A DNA stretch of 64,000 bases from Irineochytrium annulatum (taxonomy: Eukaryota > Chytridiomycota > Chytridiomycetes > Chytridiales > Chytridiaceae). Positions 50,082-59,868 of the stretch are shown here, piece after piece. The notes beneath the pieces are model-generated. The model worked only from the letters and a program-made list of their open reading frames with translations, made no database searches and was not told the origin of the DNA. A program made the translations under genes and the position numbers. How positions within the stretch are numbered: position 1 is the stretch's first letter; every line of letters starts with the position of its first letter. Where the stretch lies: positions 1-64,000 of the forward strand of contig JADGJL010000027.1 of assembly GCA_027600665.1 (NCBI GenBank), in the 5' to 3' direction.

Positions 50082-51716
50082 ATGATACCGCAATATTTAG
50101 TTGATTTTGATCTGTCTGCGCTACCCTTGGTAGAGACGGATGTACTGGTTATAGGCTCAGGGATTGCTGGCTTGTTTACTGCTATTAAGGCCAGTGAACA
50201 ACAACGTGTATTAATGATCACGAAGAAGTCATTACTTGAAAGTAACACCAGATATGCGCAGGGAGGAATCGCTGCGGTTATTGCTGAGGATGATTCACCT
50301 GCTTACCACTTGCAGGACACACTTGTTGCAGGAGCGGGCTTATGCCGCTCCGAGGCGGTAGAGGTATTGGTGAATGAGGGTCCGGACGGAGTGAAGGAAC
50401 TGATTCGTCTGGGTACTTTGTTTGATCTGGAGAACGGCGAGTTGGCATTGACGCAGGAAGGTGCGCATAGCCACCGCCGTATTTTGCATGCCAACGGGGA
50501 TGCCACGGGATATGAGATTGTACGTGCACTTGCTGTCGAAGTGAATGAGCATCCCGGGATTGAAGTATGGGATGAGCATTTTGTTGTTGACCTGATTACA
50601 GAGCGAGGGGAATGCATTGGCGCACTGGTTCAAAAGGATGACGGATCGCAAGTGTTCGTGAAAGCACAGGCAACCGTTCTTTGCTCTGGCGGGGCAGGGC
50701 AACTATACCGATACACAACGAACCCGGATGTAGCTACTGCCGATGGTGTAGCAATGGCCTACCGGGCTGGGGCTATCGTGCGTGACATGGAATTTATCCA
50801 ATTCCACCCCACCTCTCTTTGTTACCCTGGGGCCCCGCGTTTCCTTGTGTCAGAAGCCGTACGTGGTGAAGGAGCATACTTGCGCAATGTGAAGGGCGAA
50901 CGTTTCATGGATCGTTATCATGTCCAGCTTGAACTGGCCCCACGCGATATCGTGGCACGAGCGATTGTTAGTGAGATGGAGTCCACCAACAGTACGTTCG
51001 TGTATTTGGACATTACGCATGAACAGCCAGAGATGATCAAGCACCGGTTTCCTACCATATATGAGACTTGTATGCGTTATGGATTGGACATGACAACCGA
51101 CTGGATTCCCGTTGCACCTGCTGCCCATTACATGATGGGTGGCGTGAAAACGGATTTAAGTGGAGAGAGCAGCATCTCCCGATTATTTGCTTGTGGCGAG
51201 GTATCTTCTACAGGAGTGCATGGAGCTAACCGACTGGCAAGCAACTCCTTATCAGAAGCGATTGTATTTGGCCGGAGAATTGTTGAGCGTATTCAATCTC
51301 TTCCTCCGCTTGGTTCATTACAAGGAAGAGCGGGTGCGCCTTCATCTGCGGGCATGAATAGCAAGATCAACAAGATCATGGAAGAGCAAAAGCCGGTATC
51401 CGAAAGACGCTTACGATTACAGAAAATGATGGTTCGTCAGGTAGGCTTGCGCCGAAAAGGTGAGGACCTGCGGAAGGCCATGGAGAAGCTGCAACAGGAA
51501 TTGCAGTTTTTTGATCAGACACTTACTCATAAGGAAGAGTTGGAGTATGCCAATCTTCTGACCTGTGCCTGGTTAGTTACCGGTGGCGCATTACACCGCG
51601 AGGAGAGTCGTGGGGCTCACTATCGTGAGGATTTCCCGGTACGTGATGATATGGTGTGGCAGAAGCATAGTCTGCAGCAGCGAGAACAAGCGATTGTGGA
51701 GGAATTGATGTCATGA
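50082..51716 (+). CDS. nadB: L-aspartate oxidase
   Basis: FAD enzyme that oxidises L-aspartate to iminoaspartate for NadA. The FAD-binding VLVIGSGIAGLFTAIKA lies near residues 20-36, TRYAQGGIAAV near residue 57, QFHPTSL and EAVRGEGAYLRN in the middle, and GVHGANRLASNSLSEA near residue 380. 544 residues. The frame is open far upstream into nadA, but CAGGTGAATAAC before the ATG at 50082 and the family N-terminus support this start. Confidence 0.95.
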   Translation: MIPQYLVDFDLSALPLVETDVLVIGSGIAGLFTAIKASEQQRVLMITKKSLLESNTRYAQGGIAAVIAEDDSPAYHLQDTLVAGAGLCRSEAVEVLVNEGPDGVKELIRLGTLFDLENGELALTQEGAHSHRRILHANGDATGYEIVRALAVEVNEHPGIEVWDEHFVVDLITERGECIGALVQKDDGSQVFVKAQATVLCSGGAGQLYRYTTNPDVATADGVAMAYRAGAIVRDMEFIQFHPTSLCYPGAPRFLVSEAVRGEGAYLRNVKGERFMDRYHVQLELAPRDIVARAIVSEMESTNSTFVYLDITHEQPEMIKHRFPTIYETCMRYGLDMTTDWIPVAPAAHYMMGGVKTDLSGESSISRLFACGEVSSTGVHGANRLASNSLSEAIVFGRRIVERIQSLPPLGSLQGRAGAPSSAGMNSKINKIMEEQKPVSERRLRLQKMMVRQVGLRRKGEDLRKAMEKLQQELQFFDQTLTHKEELEYANLLTCAWLVTGGALHREESRGAHYREDFPVRDDMVWQKHSLQQREQAIVEELMS

Positions 51717-52579
51717 TACTGAACGGATATAATGAAGGGCTTATCGAATCAATCAAAAACTGGCTTCGTGAAGATGTCGGTGCAGGTGACGTTACAACGA
51801 GTGTGACGATCCCAGCAGGCAACCAATCCAAGGCTATTATACACGCCAAAGACAATGGTATTATTGCAGGCATGACTGTGGCTGAACTTGTATTTCAGAT
51901 CGTTGATCCTGATCTTGTTTTTACACCGAAGGTAACAGACGGAGACAAGGTTACCCACGGCACAATTTTAGCCGAGGTAGAGGGAAGTACACACTCGCTA
52001 CTTACGGGGGAACGACTGGCACTCAACTTGCTGCAACGTATGTCCGGGATTGCTACGCGTACGCGTGCTTACGTTGATCTGCTGGATGGACTTGAGACCA
52101 GACTTGTGGATACACGTAAGACAACGCCGGGTCACCGATTACTTGAGAAATACGCAGTGCGCGTGGGTGGCGGAGCGAATCATCGATTTGGACTGTACGA
52201 TGCCGTTATGATTAAGGATAACCACATCAAGGGTGCAGGCGGAATCACCGAGGCGGTACAGCGTGCGCGAACCGTTATTCCACATACGATGACGATTGAA
52301 GTGGAGACTGAAAATCTGGAGCAGGTGAGAGAAGCCTTGCAAGCCGGGGCAGATATCATTATGCTGGATAACATGCATCCAGAGCGGATGCGTGAAGCGG
52401 TTGAGCTTATTCGTGAACAGGCTCCTCATGTGAAGGTTGAAGCATCCGGTAACGTATCCCTCCAGACCATTCGTGGTATTGCTGAGAGTGGTGTGGATGT
52501 AATCTCGGTTGGCAGGTTAACCTATTCTTTTGAGAGCCTGGATATCAGCCTGGATTTAAATGAAAAGAAAGAGGGGTGA
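51713..52579 (+). CDS. nadC: Nicotinate-nucleotide pyrophosphorylase (carboxylating)
   Basis: Converts quinolinate and PRPP to nicotinate mononucleotide, the third step of this operon. WLREDVGAGDVTTS (about residues 18-31), LNLLQRMSGIATRTRA, DTRKTTPGHR (about residue 132), GGGANHRFGLYDAVMIKDNH and MLDNMHPE are typical. 288 residues. It overlaps nadB by four bases (ATGA). Confidence 0.96.
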   Translation: MILNGYNEGLIESIKNWLREDVGAGDVTTSVTIPAGNQSKAIIHAKDNGIIAGMTVAELVFQIVDPDLVFTPKVTDGDKVTHGTILAEVEGSTHSLLTGERLALNLLQRMSGIATRTRAYVDLLDGLETRLVDTRKTTPGHRLLEKYAVRVGGGANHRFGLYDAVMIKDNHIKGAGGITEAVQRARTVIPHTMTIEVETENLEQVREALQAGADIIMLDNMHPERMREAVELIREQAPHVKVEASGNVSLQTIRGIAESGVDVISVGRLTYSFESLDISLDLNEKKEG

Positions 52580-52585
52580 ACCTCT

Positions 52586-53356
52586 TTGATTCTAGTTGTA
52601 GACGTGGGGAACAGCAATATGGTGCTCGGCGTATATCAAGGCCGGGAATTGCTGCACCACTTTCGTCTGAGTACATCCCGTCAGTCAACAGTGGATGAAT
52701 ACGGCGTATTGATTTATAATTTATTTCATATGTCGGGTATCAGGGCAAGTGACATCGAAGGTGTCATCATCTCATCTGTGGTTCCGCCACTGGTGAATGT
52801 CATCGAAGCGATGTGTGAGAAATATGTAGGCAAAAAAGCTTTACTCGTCGGGCCCGGCATTAAAACCGGCTTGAACTTGCGATATGAGAACCCTCGTGAA
52901 GTGGGTGCAGATCGTATTGTGAATGCAGTAGCGGCCGTTGAGAAATATGGCGGCCCTCTCGTCGTGGTCGATTTCGGTACCGCAACGACCTTTGACTGTA
53001 TTGACGAGAAAGGTCACTACTTGGGTGGAGCTATTGTACCTGGCATTCAGATCGCCACGGAAGCCCTCTATGAGCGGGCATCCAAGCTGCCTCGTATAGA
53101 GCTGGAGAAACCTAAAAAGGTCATTGGCCGTAATACTATTCATGCCATGCAAGCAGGTATTATATTTGGCTATGCAGGGCAGGTAGACGGTATTGTAGAA
53201 CGCATTCGCGAAGAGATGGGTGCGAAACCCAGAGTTATCGCGACAGGTGGTCTCGCTACACTTATCGCAGAAGAAACCCGTAGTATAGAGGAAGTTGATC
53301 CGCTGCTTACGCTTGAAGGGCTGCGTATTATATATGAGCGGAACCGGGAAAGGTGA
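52586..53356 (+). CDS. coaX: Type III pantothenate kinase
   Basis: First step of CoA synthesis; the type III enzyme needs a monovalent cation and is insensitive to CoA feedback. [15 protein letters not shown] (residues 3-17), [11 protein letters not shown] (about residue 106), [11 protein letters not shown] (about residue 128) and ATGGLA are typical. 256 residues, TTG start behind AGAGGGGTGAACCTC. In B. subtilis coaX directly follows ftsH; here nadABC lies between them, and coaX follows nadC by six bases. Confidence 0.95.
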   Translation: MILVVDVGNSNMVLGVYQGRELLHHFRLSTSRQSTVDEYGVLIYNLFHMSGIRASDIEGVIISSVVPPLVNVIEAMCEKYVGKKALLVGPGIKTGLNLRYENPREVGADRIVNAVAAVEKYGGPLVVVDFGTATTFDCIDEKGHYLGGAIVPGIQIATEALYERASKLPRIELEKPKKVIGRNTIHAMQAGIIFGYAGQVDGIVERIREEMGAKPRVIATGGLATLIAEETRSIEEVDPLLTLEGLRIIYERNRER

Positions 53357-53364
53357 GCATAGAG

Positions 53365-53414
53365 ACGGCATACAGCGGGCTGAGATTACAGCTTAAGTGT
53401 TGTGCCGTTTTTTC
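53365..53414 (+). terminator. Intrinsic terminator after coaX
   Basis: ACGGCA-TACA pairs with TGTT-TGCCGT over a long loop and is followed by TTTTTT. Confidence 0.65.
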
Positions 53415-53459
53415 TGTGTTACGACTATTATGGCGATACGCCAAAGGAGGCTGAATGAC

Positions 53460-54350
53460 TTGGAAAACAACAACAAGCATGACCGGTTAATTCGTGGTAC
53501 AGCAATGAATGGAAAGGTAAGAGCCTTTGCTATCCAGACTACGGAACTGGTTGAGGAACTACGCAGAAGACATGATACGTTTCCCACGGCTACAGCTGCC
53601 ATGGGGCGTACGGTTACAACTGCAGCCATTATGGGTGCAATGCTCAAAGGTGAAGAGAAGTTAACGGTACAAGTCAACGGCGATGGTCCAATTGGACAGA
53701 TTGTAGCCGATGCCAATGCCAAAGGCGAAGTACGAGGATATGTTTCTAATCCACATGTACATCTGCCAAGCAACAGTGTGGGGAAACTGGACGTTGCCGG
53801 TGCGGTTGGAACGGAAGGTTTCATTAACATAACGAAAGACCTGGGATTGAAAGAGCCATATCGTGGCAGTGTACCTATTATTTCAGGAGAACTGGGTGAA
53901 GACTTCACGTACTATTTTGCTCAATCGGAGCAAACACCTTCTGCTGTAGGCGTTGGCGTGCTCGTTGATACGGATAATTCTGTTATTGTCGCAGGCGGAT
54001 TCATTATGCAGCTGTTGCCGGGATTGACAGATCAAGAGATCACGGCGATCGAAAATGCTATTAGTGCATTGCCGCCAGTGACGACTTTACTGGAGCAGGG
54101 GCTTGAATTGGAAGAGTTGCTTCGCCGATTGTTGCCAGATGTACAAGTAATGGAAGGATTGGATATTCATTTTAGCTGTGAGTGTTCACGTGAGCGGGTA
54201 GAGAAGACGCTAATCAGCCTGGGCCAAACGGAGATGGAACAATTAATTGAAGAAGAGGGCCAAGCTGAAGTAGTTTGCCAATTCTGTAATGAAGCTTATG
54301 ACTTTAATAAAGAACAACTTGAGACCATCCTAGAGCAAGCCAAGAACTGA
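53460..54350 (+). CDS. hslO: Redox-regulated chaperone Hsp33
   Basis: Holdase chaperone switched on by oxidation of a zinc-bound cysteine set. N-terminal LIRGTAMNGKVRAFAIQTTE and GPIGQIVADANAKGEVRGYV fit the family. The redox centre is CECS (about residue 240) and CQFC (about residue 272). TTG start at 53460 behind AAAGGAGG gives 296 residues; the frame is open further upstream without support. Confidence 0.95.
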   Translation: MENNNKHDRLIRGTAMNGKVRAFAIQTTELVEELRRRHDTFPTATAAMGRTVTTAAIMGAMLKGEEKLTVQVNGDGPIGQIVADANAKGEVRGYVSNPHVHLPSNSVGKLDVAGAVGTEGFINITKDLGLKEPYRGSVPIISGELGEDFTYYFAQSEQTPSAVGVGVLVDTDNSVIVAGGFIMQLLPGLTDQEITAIENAISALPPVTTLLEQGLELEELLRRLLPDVQVMEGLDIHFSCECSRERVEKTLISLGQTEMEQLIEEEGQAEVVCQFCNEAYDFNKEQLETILEQAKN

Positions 54351-54373
54351 TCTATGCGGGGACGGGATGCGGA

Positions 54374-55324
54374 ATGACAAGACAGGAAAAAGGGTTGTGG
54401 ACGGCTGTCATTGTCTTGACGCTGGGCATGTTGGTCATGGGTACGGTGATGGCTATGCATGGTCTCAGACAGGACAAAGACGAGGCAGATGCATCCCATG
54501 ATGCCAATACGGAAGAAGGAAGCACCGTAGCGACGATCAACGGAGAAGTTATCACGGATAAAGAGTGGACCGATGCGCTGAAAAGACGTTACGGCAGTGA
54601 GTTATTACTCCAGATGTTAAACCGTAAAGCGGTATATGCCGAAGCAATTGAACGCAAGCTGATCGTCACTCCCCAAGAGATTGCAAGGGAGCTCGCGGCC
54701 GCGATGGATGGGTACGATTCGGAGAAAGCGTATTATGACGAAATGAAGTCTCAATTGGGCCTGTCGAAACAGGAGCTTGAATTGGAAGCCGGCTACAGGC
54801 TGCTGTTGGAGAAAATCGCAACGATCGGCATACAGATCAAGGATGCAGATATTGAGCATTACTGGACTGAACACCGTGAGGACTACGTTTCCCCCGAGAA
54901 ATATGACTTGTCCATTATCGTAGTGAAGGAAGAAGAGGAAGCCGATTCCTTACTGGATGCGTTGGAGAAGGGGGAAGACTTTGAAGAAGCTGCCCGCAGG
55001 CAATCGACAGACAGCTTCTCTCGTGATGCTGGTGGCAGGCTGGGCTGGATTGAGCGGAATGATCCATTCCAGTCCGAAGAAATTCTTCAACTCGCTGCCG
55101 GACTGGATATAGGTAATATTGGTGGTCCAGTTCAAGTGGAAGAGGGCTATGCGATTATCAGACTCAATGATAAAGAAGAACAACAGGTGCAATCGGCCGA
55201 AGAGGTCCGTGAGGAGATTCGAATGCAGCTGGCTCTGAGTCAGGCGGATCCCTTGCCACAGGTCGAACAAATGCTGCGTAACAAGTATGAAGCCGTAATC
55301 CTGTCCGAGATTCCTGCCTCCTGA
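54374..55324 (+). CDS. yacD: YacD-like membrane-anchored parvulin-type foldase
   Basis: A 316-residue protein with one N-terminal membrane segment (about residues 8-28, no lipobox) and a SurA/PrsA-like body. TVATINGEVITDKEWTDALK lies near residue 52, and a parvulin-like domain near residues 178-270 (SIIVVKEEEEADSLLDALEK, GGRLGWIERND, GPVQVEEGYAIIRL). Some parvulin active-site residues are not obvious, so it may be a chaperone more than an isomerase. It sits between hslO and cysK as yacD does in B. subtilis. A related foldase is at 31306. Confidence 0.85.
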   Translation: MTRQEKGLWTAVIVLTLGMLVMGTVMAMHGLRQDKDEADASHDANTEEGSTVATINGEVITDKEWTDALKRRYGSELLLQMLNRKAVYAEAIERKLIVTPQEIARELAAAMDGYDSEKAYYDEMKSQLGLSKQELELEAGYRLLLEKIATIGIQIKDADIEHYWTEHREDYVSPEKYDLSIIVVKEEEEADSLLDALEKGEDFEEAARRQSTDSFSRDAGGRLGWIERNDPFQSEEILQLAAGLDIGNIGGPVQVEEGYAIIRLNDKEEQQVQSAEEVREEIRMQLALSQADPLPQVEQMLRNKYEAVILSEIPAS

Positions 55325-55370
55325 AATTTTATGGGAATATGGTCTCGCTCTGCAGCATCTTGATAAAAAT

Positions 55371-55412
55371 ACTCTGTCTGCGGTCTTAGGGCCGAAGGCA
55401 GAGTATTTTTTT
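55371..55412 (+). terminator. Intrinsic terminator after yacD
   Basis: ACTCTG and CTGCGGTC pair with GGCCG and CAGAGT around TTAG, then ATTTTTTT. Confidence 0.88.
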
Positions 55413-55423
55413 GAGTACTCATA

Positions 55424-55488
55424 TTGACAATAAGGGTTAACGTTGATAAGATGAAAATAATAAATACCTACTCGTTTACTCGGATATA
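55424..55488 (+). promoter_or_regulatory. Sigma-A promoter of cysK with possible CymR operator
   Basis: TTGACA (55424-55429), 17-base spacer, TAAGAT (55447-55452). Just downstream, at about the start point, AATACCTACT ... TTACTCGGATAT (55464-55486) is a partly symmetric AT-rich element. In position and in its ATACC/GGATAT arms it resembles sites of the cysteine regulator CymR. The promoter is clear; the operator is a guess. The 180-base leader shows no T-box or SAM riboswitch. Confidence 0.6.
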
Positions 55489-55668
55489 AAAGCTTTACTT
55501 TTGAACAAAGAAACTTACGGAAACCTTCACCCTGTCTTGAAATATTAGCAGTAAAGGATGGGAGCAGCAGGATTTCCGCAGTTCTTCTATAACATCCCAG
55601 AGGCTATCAGCCGCACAGTATAGTTAACAGGACTCAAGTTTTATTCATCCACTAAGGAGGGCATTCAT

Positions 55669-56607
55669 ATGGCTAAAGTAGTTAATAACGTAACAGAACT
55701 CATCGGTGGTACTCCGCTTGTTCGTCTGAACCGTATCGTACCTGAAGGCAGTGCTGAAGTATTCGTGAAGCTGGAGTATCAGAATCCAGGTTCAAGCGTG
55801 AAAGATCGTATCGCAATTAGCATTGTGGAAGAAGCGGAAAAAGAAGGCAAGTTGAAACCAGGTGATACCATTATCGAAGCAACAAGTGGTAACACGGGAA
55901 TTGGACTCGCGATGGTGGCTGCAGCCAAAGGCTACAAGTCCGTTATTGTAATGCCTGAGACCATGAGCTTGGAGCGTCGCAACTTGCTTCGTGCGTACGG
56001 TGCTGAGCTTGTGCTTACACCTGGAGCTGAAGGTATGAACGGTGCTGTTAAAAAAGCCGAAGAACTGCTGAAAGAAAACCCATCCTATTTCATGGCTGAG
56101 CAATTTAAAAATAAAGCCAACGTGAAGATTCACCGTGAAACGACTGGCCCTGAAATTGTTGATGCAATCCAGTCTGTGGGCGGTACGTTGGATGCGTTCA
56201 TTGCCGGAATTGGTACAGGCGGAACAATTACAGGTACAGGCGAAGTGCTGAAAGAAGCTTTCCCTGGTATTAAAATTGTTGCAGTTGAGCCAGCAGCTTC
56301 GCCAATTCTCGCAGGCGGCAAACCAGGACCTCATAAGATCCAAGGAATTGGTGCCAACTTTATTCCTGAGATCCTCGACCAAGAAATTTATGATGAGATC
56401 ATCCACATTGAGAATGATGATGCATTCGAGACGGCTCGTCAGGTAGCGAAGGAAGAGGGCATCCTGTCCGGAATTTCTTCCGGTGCAGCGATCCGTGCAG
56501 GTCTCCAGGTTGCCAAACAGCTGGGTGCAGGCAAACGCGTTGTTGTAATCGTGCCAAGTAACGGTGAACGTTACCTCAGCACGCCGCTTTACAACTTCGA
56601 AGGCTAA
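55669..56607 (+). CDS. cysK: Cysteine synthase A
   Basis: PLP enzyme that makes cysteine from O-acetylserine and sulfide; in B. subtilis it also partners the repressor Cym[20 protein letters not shown] at the start, PLP Lys45 in [31 protein letters not shown] (about residue 68) and [17 protein letters not shown] (about residue 178). 312 residues. ATG follows ACTAAGGAGGGCATTCAT. Confidence 0.96.
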   Translation: MAKVVNNVTELIGGTPLVRLNRIVPEGSAEVFVKLEYQNPGSSVKDRIAISIVEEAEKEGKLKPGDTIIEATSGNTGIGLAMVAAAKGYKSVIVMPETMSLERRNLLRAYGAELVLTPGAEGMNGAVKKAEELLKENPSYFMAEQFKNKANVKIHRETTGPEIVDAIQSVGGTLDAFIAGIGTGGTITGTGEVLKEAFPGIKIVAVEPAASPILAGGKPGPHKIQGIGANFIPEILDQEIYDEIIHIENDDAFETARQVAKEEGILSGISSGAAIRAGLQVAKQLGAGKRVVVIVPSNGERYLSTPLYNFEG

Positions 56608-56626
56608 ACCTACAAATAATAAAACC

Positions 56627-56664
56627 AATCCTCCTTGCCCGCTGACGGGTATGGAGGATTTTTG
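56627..56664 (+). terminator. Intrinsic terminator of cysK
   Basis: AATCCTCC pairs with GGAGGATT around a loop with CCCG/CGGG, followed by TTT. Confidence 0.9.
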
Positions 56665-56746
56665 ATGTAATGCTTTTAAAAGGAGCGGCGCTTTAGTATA
56701 CTATCAGACAATAGAACTAGCGACAGATGGAGGGCGGCAAACCGCA

Positions 56747-58357
56747 ATGACACACCTGATGACAACATACGCCGACTGGATGGAGTGGGCTGAGCAAGGC
56801 TGGACCATGATGCCCTATATCACCAAGTCGGATGAGGGGCCGTATCATGGCGGTTTACCGTTATCTTGGGAGGCAGCCTGGGAACAGGCGTCACCCTACG
56901 CAATGGTGTTGGAGAATGGCAAAGGCGGAAGATATACATTTCTGGGACTAGACCCCGTTTCCGTTATTTCCGGGAAGGGTCAGGAAGCGGTTATTCGTGA
57001 TGTACCGGAAGGAACCACCTCGATGGACAGCGGCAAGCCGCTTGATGTATTGAAGAGATGGACAGCCCCTTATCGTGCGCCTAAGGTTACTGGGGCTCCA
57101 GACTTTGGGGGTGGATACGCAGGTTATCTCAGCTATGATGTAGCGAGATCGTTGGAGAAGCTTCCAGCCTTGGCTGAAGATAACCCGGCTCTGCCGGATT
57201 ATTGGTGGATGCGTTTTGAAGAAATATGGGCGTATGACCATCAGCAACAGGCACTTTTCTGCATGGTTCATCTGGCTGTAGAGCCTAATCCGAACGAAAC
57301 CGATGTGCGTGGTCTATATGCAGTAGCCGAAGCGCGGGCGATAGCGATGCAGCAACGATGGCTTCATATAATGGGGGTTGCACAGGCCGAGGAACAAATG
57401 CAGGCACTGGAACACCGCAACAAGCAGGTCAATCGTACACCGCAGCCTGAAGATGCGAACAGGGAATCCGAAGGGTGGGCAACCTCCTTCCCACAGGAGG
57501 AATTTGAACAGGCTGTACGCACAGTACAGGAATATATCAGACAGGGCGATGTGTTCCAGGTGAATCTGTCCTTGAGACAGGAAAAACGGCTTCATTCGAG
57601 CGCTGAGCATATTTATGAATGGTTGCGCCTCGTGAATCCATCACCGTATATGGGTATGCTTCGTAGTCCAGACTTTCAACTGGTAAGCGGATCTCCCGAG
57701 TTGCTGGTCAAAGTGGAGAACGGGAAAGTCAGTGCACGTCCCATCGCAGGAACCCGAAGAAGGGGCCGTGATGAGGCAGAGGATAAGGCTATGGCGGATG
57801 AACTGCTGGGCAGTGAGAAGGAACGGGCGGAGCATATTATGCTCGTCGATCTGGAACGTAATGATATCGGACGGATTGCAGCCTACGGTTCGGTTCATGT
57901 GCCTGAATTGATGACCATCGAGAAGTATTCCCATGTCATGCATCTCGTTTCCCAGGTGGAGGGCAGACTGGCAGAAGGGTTATCCGTATTTGATGTGGTT
58001 GCTGCGACATTCCCGGGTGGAACGATTACCGGAGCGCCCAAAGTCCGCACCATGGAGATTATCGAGGAGCTTGAGCCTGTGCGTCGTGGACCTTATACGG
58101 GTTCCATCGGGTGGATGGATTACAGTGGAAATATGGAATTGAACATCGTCATTCGTACACTTGCCATTAAGGATGGTATTGGTTATGTACAGGCCGGTGC
58201 TGGGATTGTCATTGATTCCGATCCATATCGGGAATACAAGGAATGTCGCAACAAGGCAAGAGCGATGATGAGAGCTGTGAATTACAGCGAAGAGGCAGAA
58301 GCAAGTAGAGCTATGGAACAGGAACAAGTAGAGCGAGCCGAAGCCATTAAAAAATAA
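56747..58357 (+). CDS. pabB: Aminodeoxychorismate synthase component I (PabB)
   Basis: Chorismate-utilising enzyme that, with PabA, makes aminodeoxychorismate for folate. GGYAGYLSYDVARS (about residue 122), IRQGDVFQVNLS (about residue 263), PIAGTRRRGRDEAED (residues 332-346), ERAEHIMLVDLERNDIGR and GTITGAPKVRTMEIIEELEP are family motifs. 536 residues. The active-site motif reads PIAGT, as in anthranilate synthase TrpE, where E. coli PabB has PIKGT; context decides for PabB. ATG follows TGGAGGGCGGCAAACCGCA. First gene of the folate operon. Confidence 0.9.
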   Translation: MTHLMTTYADWMEWAEQGWTMMPYITKSDEGPYHGGLPLSWEAAWEQASPYAMVLENGKGGRYTFLGLDPVSVISGKGQEAVIRDVPEGTTSMDSGKPLDVLKRWTAPYRAPKVTGAPDFGGGYAGYLSYDVARSLEKLPALAEDNPALPDYWWMRFEEIWAYDHQQQALFCMVHLAVEPNPNETDVRGLYAVAEARAIAMQQRWLHIMGVAQAEEQMQALEHRNKQVNRTPQPEDANRESEGWATSFPQEEFEQAVRTVQEYIRQGDVFQVNLSLRQEKRLHSSAEHIYEWLRLVNPSPYMGMLRSPDFQLVSGSPELLVKVENGKVSARPIAGTRRRGRDEAEDKAMADELLGSEKERAEHIMLVDLERNDIGRIAAYGSVHVPELMTIEKYSHVMHLVSQVEGRLAEGLSVFDVVAATFPGGTITGAPKVRTMEIIEELEPVRRGPYTGSIGWMDYSGNMELNIVIRTLAIKDGIGYVQAGAGIVIDSDPYREYKECRNKARAMMRAVNYSEEAEASRAMEQEQVERAEAIKK

Positions 58358-58406
58358 AACGAAGCAACCGTCACTTGATTGACGGAAGATGAGGAGGAGC
58401 AGGCAT

Positions 58407-58982
58407 ATGATACTGGTTATCGATAATTACGATTCCTTCACGTACAACCTGGTTCAATATCTGGGTGAACTGGGCGAGACGGTGGAAGTTCGCCGCAACG
58501 ACGAGATTGATTTGGCAGGCATAGAGACACTGGCACCTGATCATATTCTGATCTCTCCGGGTCCTTGTACACCGAATGAAGCAGGTATTAGCCTGGCAGT
58601 CATTGAGCATTTCAAGGGAAGCATTCCGATCTTTGGTGTATGTTTGGGGCATCAGTCCATTGGACAAGCGTTTGGGGGCAATGTCATTCGTGCAGAGCGC
58701 ATGATGCACGGCAAAACATCCGAGATGCACCATAATGGAACATCCGTATTTGCCGGATTGCCATCCCCGTTTACAGCTACCCGTTATCACTCCCTCATTG
58801 TAGAGCGCAGCAGTCTGCCGGACTGCCTGGAGATTACAGCGGAGACAGCTGAAGGTGAAATTATGGGTTTGCGTCACAAAGAATATGCGATTGAAGGGGT
58901 TCAATTCCACCCGGAATCCATTATTACAGACCATGGGCATCAGATGCTTCGCAACTTCCTGTCCCAACAGGTGAAGGTATAA
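58407..58982 (+). CDS. pabA: Glutamine amidotransferase subunit PabA
   Basis: Class I glutaminase that supplies ammonia to Pab[19 protein letters not shown] at the start, [12 protein letters not shown] (about residue 50), nucleophile Cys in [15 protein letters not shown] (about residue 80) and HPESI with the catalytic His/Glu near residue 170. 191 residues. ATG at 58407 follows GAGGAGGAGC; an earlier in-frame codon at 58389 is unlikely. In B. subtilis one such subunit also serves anthranilate synthase; no trp genes are in view here. Confidence 0.94.
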   Translation: MILVIDNYDSFTYNLVQYLGELGETVEVRRNDEIDLAGIETLAPDHILISPGPCTPNEAGISLAVIEHFKGSIPIFGVCLGHQSIGQAFGGNVIRAERMMHGKTSEMHHNGTSVFAGLPSPFTATRYHSLIVERSSLPDCLEITAETAEGEIMGLRHKEYAIEGVQFHPESIITDHGHQMLRNFLSQQVKV

Positions 58983-58983
58983 T

Positions 58984-59868
58984 ATGCAATATGCCGCGAT
59001 AAACGGAGAGTTGGTCAATATGGCGGCAGCCGTGGTTCCTGTAACGGATCACGGCTTTTTGTACGGACTTGGATTGTTCGAGACGTTTCGGACCTATCGA
59101 GGCATCCCTTTTCTGCTGGAAAGGCATCTGGAGCGGATGGCTTCGGGGTGTGAAGAACTGGGCATTCCTTTTACAACGACCGCGGCAGAGATGACAGATT
59201 GGATTCAACGTTTGATGCAGGCGAACGGACTTCAGGATGCATACGTCCGATACACGGTATCCGCAGGTGAAGCGCCGCTAGGTTTACCTTCTGGTGATTA
59301 TTCAAAACCAAATCATATTTTAATGGCAAAAGCATTACCTGAGCCCACTCCCTCTTTATATGAAAGTGGCAAAATGCTTCAAAGGTTGTTTACACCACGC
59401 AACACGCCCGAAGGTGAAGTCCGATTCAAGTCACTGCATTATATGAACAGCATTCTGGCGAAACGGGAGCTGAATGCGTATGGGCAGGATGCACAGGGTG
59501 CAGAAGGTCTACAATTAACCCGTGACGGGCATGTCGCTGAGGGTATTGTCAGCAATATATTTTGGATACGGGAAAATGTGCTCTACACGCCAGCACTCTC
59601 AACCGGCATTCTGCCTGGCATCACGAGAGCCGTGGTGCTTGAGATCGCCACGGAGCAAGGCATTCCTTGCATAGAAACGTTAGCTGCCTGGCAGGATCTC
59701 CTGCAAGCAGATGAAATGTTTCTAACAGGCTCGGTTGCCGAACTGGTTCCGGTTACGACTCTGCGGGATCAGGACAGAGTCGTAACGATAATCAGCAACG
59801 GACATATAGGCCCGGTTACAACAGTCCTTTTGGGTATGTACCGGCAGAAAGCGGGGTATACTTCATGA
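58984..59868 (+). CDS. pabC: Aminodeoxychorismate lyase (PabC)
   Basis: Fold-type IV PLP enzyme that splits aminodeoxychorismate into p-aminobenzoate and pyruvate. VTDHGFLYGLGLFETFRTYR (about residues 20-39), KSLHYMNSILAKREL with the PLP lysine near residue 147, and ILPGITRAVVLEIA (about residue 207). 294 residues. ATG lies one base after the pabA stop, so translation is probably coupled. Confidence 0.93.
   Translation: MQYAAINGELVNMAAAVVPVTDHGFLYGLGLFETFRTYRGIPFLLERHLERMASGCEELGIPFTTTAAEMTDWIQRLMQANGLQDAYVRYTVSAGEAPLGLPSGDYSKPNHILMAKALPEPTPSLYESGKMLQRLFTPRNTPEGEVRFKSLHYMNSILAKRELNAYGQDAQGAEGLQLTRDGHVAEGIVSNIFWIRENVLYTPALSTGILPGITRAVVLEIATEQGIPCIETLAAWQDLLQADEMFLTGSVAELVPVTTLRDQDRVVTIISNGHIGPVTTVLLGMYRQKAGYTS

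Noticed and set aside
55792..56628. Leftward open frame of 278 codons opposite cysK
   Set aside because: Shadow frame with Cys/Phe/Asn-rich translation and no family resemblance.
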